From the NCBI GenBank assembly GCA_027574665.1, contig CM050676.1, positions 5,074,157 to 5,138,156 of the forward strand: a stretch of DNA of 64,000 bases, written 5' to 3'. The stretch is from Rhynochetos jubatus (Eukaryota; Chordata; Aves; Eurypygiformes; Rhynochetidae). The notes beneath the pieces were generated by a model. That model had not been told where the DNA came from. It saw nothing but the letters and a program-made list of their open reading frames with translations, and made no database searches. Below, one piece after another: positions 49,104-58,100 of the stretch (positions are counted from its first letter, which is position 1; every line of letters begins with the position of its first letter). The translations under genes and the position numbers were made by a program.

Positions 49104-52100
49104 TGCACTGCTATGTCTGTCACGCTCACATGCAGTCTGGTTTCAGGGAAGCCTTCCAGGTAAGAATATATTGTGAAGTGGTTGACCTTCTTTGTCAGGT
49201 TGGTTGGTTTCAGTGCACAGCATAAATGCTTGAAGGATTATTGACCCTCAAATTAGTGTGAGTCTCTTCCATCATTGACTTTCAGCACTGATCCCTGTTC
49301 CTGTACAGGTGAAATAGCTTAAAGATGAGATCTGTTTAAGCTGGGGAGGAACTTTTTCCAAGGGCCTGTAGTGACAGAACAAGGGGTAATGGGTTTAAAT
49401 TGAAAGCAGGGAGATTTAGGTTGGATATCAGGAAGGAATTCATCCTGGAGAGGGTGGGGAGCCCCTCGGACAGGTTGCCCAGAGAAGCTGTGGATGCCCC
49501 ATCCCTGAAAGTGCCCGAGGCCAGGCTGGATGGGGCTTGGAGCAACCTGGTCTGGTGGAAGGTGTCCCTGCCCATGGCAGGGGGGTTGGAACTGGATGGT
49601 CTTTAAGGTCCCTTCCAACCCAGACCATCCTGTGATTCTATTACTGTTCAACAGATGGGGGGGGCATCTTGTCTGTTTCCAAGTAAAAAATGAGTTGGGT
49701 CTGGCTCTTCATGCAATATAAACAAAAGAAATTAAGGATGTGAGACCATTGGAATGCCTCCTGAACAGGTGTTTGCTGCTCAAACATGAAAATGAACATT
49801 AAGCAAAGGTCATAGAAATAGAAAAAGAGGCAATCAGTGAAATTCCCAGCAATTTCTTGACAGTGTTGACAAGAATGGAGACATTTCTGTGGTGTGGTTT
49901 TTTTCCCAAGTAATGGGTTTGGGATACAGTGTAAATCTGAACGGCTCCTTAAACTTTTTGAAAACGGGTACCTGAAATGAAACACAACTTTTTTAATGGT
50001 AGGTTAGATTCATAGCAAAAACTTCCAAACTGAAACAGTTTAGTGCTTAAAATAATTGGCAGTTGGAGTGATCCATTCCTCAATGACAACAAAACCCACG
50101 CCCTTCAAGGGCTGTTTGAGCCACGCTGTCATTCCACTGCTTGAATTTCCACACTGGTGCAAATGCTTCCTGCTGTTTCATATCTTTGCTCTTCCTTTGA
50201 GAGTGGTTTCAGAGAAATGCAGTGCAATGCGCTGTGTATGTGTTCTGTAGGTGTTACTCAGCCTGCAAGTCTGTAGTTACCGCTTCTGAGTGATCAGGTG
50301 TCAGCAAGAGTTTGGCCCTGTCACCTTCAAAATGCTTCTGTTAACTCATAATCCGGGAGGGCAGGGCCTGCAGTTACATAAACAAATGTCAGGTACAAAA
50401 GTATGTGCTGATTTAAGAATTTTGGAGCCCAACACTTTCAAAACAAAGTACCTTGTCTTGGACTTCCGTCAGATAGCCTGAGCTAAGGGAGACTGTTTGC
50501 ATAAGGGTAATGGCCTCTTTGTTTTTAAGACCCTTAGCAGACAGTGAGAAGTTGCCAGTGCAGAGACACAGAAATGTTGAGACCCTGAAGTCACCAGACT
50601 CAGAAGCTCCCCTAGTAGAGAAGAAGAGCAAGAAACCCAAGAAGAAGGAAAAGAAACACAAAGAAAAAGAGAGGGACAAAGGAAAGAAGAAAGAGAAAGA
50701 GAAAAAGATAGTAGAGGAGGAAGAAGGAAAAAAGGTAATTCTCCAAGACTTGCATTATTTTAGAAACTGCTGTAACGGGCCATGTTTGTTGTTGTGTTTT
50801 GTAGCTTAGGAAGAGTCACACATGACAGTTCAAACAGCTGAATGTTTTCAACCTTTATTTCCTTACATTTTTATGACCATAAGAGCAGGTATGTTAAATG
50901 TTACTTTCATTAACAAATCCTACTTGGCCTCGTAAGGCAGCAGAATCCAGCTTACTGCAGCCTACGCAGCAGATCCTCCAGATCTGAGAAGCTGTTTACT
51001 GATATTTTGTCTGGTCTTAAAATGGGGGAGCTCTTTAGCAAAATACCTGGAACTCGCTTTTGTTCTACATCCTGTCCCCACACACTTCAGTTGTAAAACC
51101 TGACATTAGTTGTCTGTTACTCTGAAGACTTGAAGTCTCGTACGTGTTAACCACTCTGCAGAGCTGCACTTGTCCTCTAAGATGCAGGCAGTGTGCGTTG
51201 AGTGCCTGTAGGTGCTGTGGTATGTAAGGTAGTGTGCAGTTACTGTCAGCTGTGGCCAGGTTTGGAAGTGTGCTCAAAGCCTGACACTAAGCTGCTTCAA
51301 TTATTTGCTCCTACACGTATTGCAGCATCCATGTATGAGCATCCTGGAGCGGTGCGTTTCTATGAAAACATAAGGTTTTAATTTAATGGATAATATTTTT
51401 TTTTTTAAGAATGGTGTTGAAACAGCCATAATGGTTTTAATTTCTCTTGAAATTCAGGGCGAAGACTTGGATTTCTGGCTCTCCACTGCTCCACCGCCTG
51501 CTTCCACTACTCAGCCACAGGTAGACACCTTACCATGCCACAGGGAACTTTTGATTGCATCTTAGCTGTGATAAGAGTGCTTTGTCATGCTGCAGGGGAG
51601 AAGGGAAGGACAGGCTTCAGCTGCTCAGCTTACTGCTAGGAAGCAGTGACATTTTATCTTCCCAGCTTACAGACACTGTAATGGGAAGCTTCAAGCTCAT
51701 TCTGCTGTGCAGATCAGTGGATAGAAATGCAGATGCAGCTACAGGCTTGGTGGATTTTAGTATTATTGGTAGTGTTTAATATTCTGTTATTGTATGGGTT
51801 TATTTCCTAGTGTGAGCTAGAGACTAGCAGTATTAATAGACATGAGAGAGACAGTCTGCAAGAAGAGGTCTCATGAACTTTGATGGCAGATGTTAGAGGA
51901 AGAGACAAGAAATACAAGGGGATGGTTTCCTTGGAGAAGATCTCTTGTATGTTGTCTTCAGGTGATCATATTTGCTGGGTTTGAGGCATAAAATGAAAGA
52001 CTTGATACCATGTTAATGTAATCTTTGGAATGGCGGGAGTGTTCACTGTGAAGATTTTATTACTGTATTTTGGTGTGGGGTTCAATTGTTTTAACTGCAT

Positions 52101-55100
52101 TTTGTTAGTGTCCTAATCCTTCTGCTAATCTGCTCAGAGTGAGTCTGAAGTGGGTGCTGCTGTTGTGGCTGAACCTCCAGAGGTAAAAGAGGAAGAAAGG
52201 GAAGAGCGAGAGGAGGAGGAGGATGAAGGAAAGGTACGGGATTTGAATTGCTGACACTGTGTTCTCCTGCTGTCTTGTATGTCTTAGAAAGCAGCACACG
52301 GCAATTACCTACAGCAGCCTAGTCAGTGTAGTGACCACCTGCAGATAGGCAGCAGTGGGATGTTCTGCCCTTGAGGAGCTCTGAGCACTTCGTACTGAGG
52401 GATCTGGTTGTTCCTCGGGCCAGGGGTCATGCAGCAGTTCCAAAGCTGGACTTCCAACCGTTGAAAGATTTGGCTTTCTGCAGATCCAGCTGCTTTGGGT
52501 TAAGGTATTGCCATGTGAGTGGGGAGCAAGGGTTTACTGGGACTCAACACAATGACTACTGGAGTTTAAGGAATGGGGACTCCTTCAGGTTTCTGCGGTA
52601 GTAGGAGACTGTGTTCGGGCACCCAGGGCGGCATGGAGTGGGAGTTACAGTTAGGGCTGATGGAGGGGTCATGATGTAATGTTTAAGGGTTTGTTGTAAC
52701 TCCTTGTTCTTGGTAGAAATCCTCCAAGCATAAGAAGAAAAAACACAAGAAAGAGAAAGAAGAGAAATCAAAGGATAAAAAGAAATCCAAAAAGAAGAGT
52801 CATCACAGCGAGGAGGAGACAGCACAGTCGGTGCAGAATGGAACACTAGATGAGGAACCCCTACCAGTGAGTAGCTGCACACTGGCAGTGCTTGCCTGGG
52901 TATAAGGCAGGAGCTGAACTATTTGGGGGAAGGACGATGACAGCTTTTTTCAGAGAAATTAGTTACATTGTGTCTGGGATTTCTTTGTTTTTCAGCCGAT
53001 GTCCAGTTACCGCCTTCTTGCTGAAAATCCATACATTAAAATGGTGAGTATTTGGTGTTCAGATCCAGATGTCTTCTCTTTGTGTCCCCTGGGAAAAGAG
53101 GGGCTACCCTGGGAAGAGTATAGTCATGTGATGTAGACAGTTTTTAACTGAAGTGAGATTTTTGCTGGTGAGGCCTCACCTGGAGTGCTGTGTCCAGTTC
53201 TGGGCTCCTCAGCTCCAGAAGGACAAGGAGCTGCTGGAGAGGGCCCAGCGCAGGGCCAGTGCGATGGGGAAGGGCCTGGAGCACCTTCCATGTGAGGAAA
53301 GGCTGAGAGAGCTGGGGGTGTTCAGCTGGGAGAAGAGGAGGCTGAGGGGGGACCTTATCAGTGCTGATCAATATCTAAAGGGGGGGTGTCAAGGGGAGGG
53401 GGCTGGGCTCTGCTCAGGGGTGTCCAGTGACAGGACGAGGGTGATGGCCATCAACTGGCAAACAGAAGGTTCAGCCTGAACATGAGGAAACCCTTCTGCC
53501 CTGGGAGGGTGACAGAGCCCTGGGACAGGCTGCCCAGAGAGGGGGGAGTCTCCTTCCCTGGAGACTTTCCAAACTGCCTGGGCTTGTTCCTGTGTGATCT
53601 GCTCTAGGGGATCCTGCTCTGGCAGGGGGTTGGACTGGATGATCTCTAGAGGTCCCTTCCAACCCCAAACACTCTGTGAATCTGTGTGAAGTACTGTTTA
53701 AATCCCAGGAGGTAGAAACACGATAAAGCTCCATGTCCATTCCTTTGGATGTCCCACTTACTACATTTTTAAGTTGATGTTTTCCCACTCCTTAGCAGTG
53801 CTGTGGAGCTGATCGCCAGTCTGCTTTTCATTATCCCCTAGCTGTACCAAATTACCCCCTTTGAGGCCTGCTGTGTTCTGTCTGGTGCTCTGCTGTTTGG
53901 TGTGTTTTAATCTTTCCTGTGCTATTGTTTTGTCTTCACTTGCAGACCTACGATATTCAAGGAAACCTGCAGAATGATAGTCAAGTTACTGTCTCTGTTA
54001 TCTTTGAGAACAAGAGCACTAGCTTCCTTAAGAGCATGGAATTAAATGTCCTGGACTCTCTCAACACTAAAATGCTCCGGCCAGAAGGATCATCAGTACA
54101 TGATGGGATACCTGTGCCCTTCCAGCTACCCCCTGGTATGCGCAGCTTTGCAGGGGGTTCTGGAGGATGTCTAGTCCTGCACTGCCCTCCTGTGGAAAGA
54201 GTTGTTTGAACTTCTTGCTACTTGCTGTTTTCCAGAAAGACACGTGTCTCTGGCTGGTTGTTCACTGCGCTTTCACACAATTCACCTGAGCGGATCAGCC
54301 TTCTTACAGTATGGCTATAAATGCAGGTGGTTCTGTCCAGTGAGAGCAAAGCCTGTAATGTAGGACTGACAGTCCAAATGTCTGAGATCCTTTTTCAGGT
54401 GACCTCAGGCTGGCACAACTTTGAACGTGTCAGCATTGCCAGCTACAGGAATCCCAAATCCATGAGGAGTTTGCTGTGAGATTTAAAAGGAAACAAAGAC
54501 GTAGGTTCTTGAACCATTAGAATTGGCTCTGGATTGGTTCTCAAGCTACTGCCCTGCTGTTAAATGGCAGAGAGGCCGTGTGCAGTGAAAGTTTGCAACA
54601 AGCATGTGCTTGTTTGGATGGGGAACTGAGCTCTTCAGAAATATTAGACACAGAGATGAAGGATAATGCCTTTGTACATAGTAGATAGTGCAGTCGAGTT
54701 GCTGAACTTCTGTGAAGTTCACTTCTTTCGCCAAAGAGTTGGTTTGAGCACTGGAACAGCTCACAGAGGGCTTCCAGGATCTAGTGGCTCCAGGGCACAT
54801 TTTGATCCCCCATGGAAAGCAGTGGGATTTTTTTATTATTATTCTATATAAGGCAGTTCTTGACACAGACTTCTATATTAAAAGAAAAACAGAAACATTA
54901 GAATTTGAATTACTTCTGAAAGCTACTCGGAAAGCTGTACATTTCCCAGTTCCGCAAACAGTTTCAATATATGGCCCCTGTGACATACTCTGCCCAGGTG
55001 CTCACTCAAGTAACCTCTACCAAATGCAGGTATCGCTGCCGCTTTTCAGAGACCCAGTGCTGTAACACTGTTAATTCACAGCAGGAATTGTGCCTAGAAC

Positions 55101-58100
55101 TCTTCCAGCTACATGGAGAGCTTCAGACTTGGTTCAGCAGCAGTCAGTACACAAAGCTTAGCTGCTACTGCTCAGTTCATTCTAACCACCACTCAGATAT
55201 GGAAACCACTTTCTGACCTGACTTCTCCCTTTCCTCTCTTCATGCTAGGAATCTCTAATGAAGCCCAGTTTGTGTTTACACTTCAGAGTATTGTCATGGC
55301 TCAGAAGTTAAAAGGAACACTGTCCTTTATAGTCAAAGTAAGTGCAGCTTTAAACTCTGTGCTTCTGCTTCCTTTGGAACTGCGTAAGGCAGCCTGACTT
55401 GGGTGGAAAGCACTGCTTTAGAGCTTTTCTTAGGCATCATTTCATCTCTGCTGCACCAGCCCATTCTGTGATGTGAGAAGTATTTTGACGTGACATCTCG
55501 TGCAAAGAGTGTCCTGAATGACTGCGTAAGCATGTCCTAAATTGTCATCCCTGGCAGTGTGCGAGCGATGCAGCCTGAAACATATGCCATGTTGTCAGCT
55601 AGAAAATCACTGCAGTGCCGGGGAGAGGAGGACAACCAACGCGCCAGAGATGCAGCCCAGAGTCTTCTGATCTCAGTTACCCACAGATAGTTGGACACTG
55701 TGACCTGGTGCAAGGCTGGAAAAAGAGTGATAATAATTAGATACAGTTAATAAGGATGGAAACCCAGAACGAGTGAGAGTAGCTGAAGGCATTGTTTAGT
55801 AAGTAGTGACCTGCAGAAGACTATATAGGTTTCTAATCTTCTTTCAGTATGATTATTGCTGAAGGAGCTGTGTGAGCAGCTCAAAGGAAGTGAATGGAGA
55901 CGATTGTGGCTACTTCTGAGTCAGCCATTCTCTCTATTTTAAGGGTTTGTTGAGAATAGCGTACTAGTCCTGTTTTCAGTACCTATGAATCTGGGAGATA
56001 CTCATTTATTATTTTGCTTGGGAAATAGTGAACTGTAAAACCACCTCTCCAGGCATTAGTTTAAATTGAAAGTACAGCCAAATCCCTCCAGTTGTGTCCC
56101 TTATCTGCTCTAGGTGTATGTGTCAGCTCAGCTGCCCAAATCTCTCTAAGTGGCCTGATGTAGCAGCGTGATGGTTGTTCTCGGACTGATCCTTCAGGCC
56201 TAGCCAGGGTATATCAAAGGGAATTGAGCCCTAAAGTCTTCGTTGGTGACTGTTTGGTAGGTGGGGGTGGTGCCACCTCTTGCTGCCTCGGGGCTCCCAT
56301 TCATCTCCTTTCCTTTGACCTGTTGCAGAATGATGAAGGTTCAACCCATGAAAAACTAGATTTCAAATTGCACTTCAGTTGCGCTTCATACTTGATCACG
56401 ACGCCTTGTTATAGGTAAGTGCCATCTAGGGAGCACAGCATCGGTGCTTTTGCTGCCCATGCGAAGCTGAGCTTTGGCTGCAGGCCATCTCTGCGAGATT
56501 CGCAGCATGCTTTTGACTTTGGCTGCCTGTGATTGCTTTGGTTACTGTTCAGTTATCTTGTGTGATGTTTGAGTGTGAAAATGTGTCCAGCAATTTATTC
56601 CAGGTGGTTCTGAAGGAGCTCTGTGCCCTGTAGGCTGGCAGAGGCCAGGTGGAAGTACCTCTGGTCGAGGTCATAGGGTACCCAGTGGAGTCTGGAGCGT
56701 GGTTCATGTATTTGCTGTAAACCATTTTCCTAGAGCTTGGTAGTACTTAGACTTCTGCATCCTGAGATGTCTCAAGGTCTGCATGGGGCTGATGTGGCAG
56801 ATTACCCTTGAATTTCTAGTACGGGTGTTTACTTTCCTTCCTGTTTTGCAGCGATGCTTTTGCCAAGCTCCTAGAGTCTGGAGATCTGCACATGAGTTCT
56901 ATTAAAGAAGATGGAATTAGCATTTCTTTCCAGCATTTACTGGCAAAGATCTGTTTTCATCATCATTTTTCAGGTGAGTCTTCCTCCATGCAGAACCTTC
57001 TGCAAAATTCCATATTCTAAAATTTCTGCTGTGCTTGGTGAGTGCAGCATGATGTGGCCTCAACAATGGCTGAAGCAGGTGATGTCCAGGTTAAATAAAT
57101 TGGAGAGAGCTTTTTTTTCCAGTTTGGTGATACATTGGTATGCTCAAAGCATGCAGTGTTATTCAGAACTAACTGCCCTTGTGTCCCTGTGGCTTTCCTC
57201 CAGTCCAGCGGGGCATGTGGAGGTACCACGGGAGCAGCTTGTTTATAGCTAGGGCTGTAGCTTTTCTCTGGAGGGTGTGTTTGATTTTTCAGTGCTTCAG
57301 CCTACCTCTACTGATGCTTCGTTTCAGTCAGGGAGAGCGCAAGCTATTCGAGTTTGGACTTACTAATTAGAACACAAGTGCTGGATAAAGCAAAACAAAC
57401 AGCTGTTTCGTCGTGCTCTGGTGTATATGTTAGATGTTGCTTCCCTGGAAGTGTTTCTGGGGAAGATCTATATTCTGGTCAGCATTTTTGCCACAAAACA
57501 TTTCCAGCTTACTTGAGAGACAAATGACTAACCTCGTTGTTGCGAAATGCCGCAGATGGGAGCCAGGAGGAGCCAGGCACATGCATCATCTTAACCCGAC
57601 TTCCTCCTCCCCTCGCTCAGTAGAGGTTCTGTTTCTTGAGGCCAGGCAAAGCAGCAGCGCCTGTTCATGGGAAGCAAATCTTCCATTAGAAAGTTGTCCC
57701 ACTAAATGAAAACTGCTTTCTTTATAGTTGTGGAACGCGTTGATTCGTGTGCATCAATGTACAGTCGTTCTATCCAAGGCCATCACGTCTGCCTACTGGT
57801 AAAAAAGGTGAGAGCGTCGTGACACTCTGAAACAAGCTTTGCACAAAGCTAAATCTGCAGCCCTTCCCACCTTAGCAGAAAGGGGAGAGATTCCCGTCTA
57901 AACCATCCAGGGACACCGAGGGATGTAACTCATCTGGCCCATCTAGCAGTTTGCGCTGTGCTGCTGCCAGGCTTGTACCTCCCCCGGGCTCTGTTGCCGG
58001 CAGGTACTGGTGGGCAGTGGCAGTGACCTCTCAGCTAAGCCCCTTCGCTCCTCTGTGCACTCCCCTGGCTGCTTCCAGTCCCTGCGCTTGGCGTGAAACT

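Noticed and set aside
49319..49651. Open frames on both strands at the intron 21 CR1 fragment
   Set aside because: The sequence is the non-coding 3' end of a CR1 LINE, so the frames are accidental.
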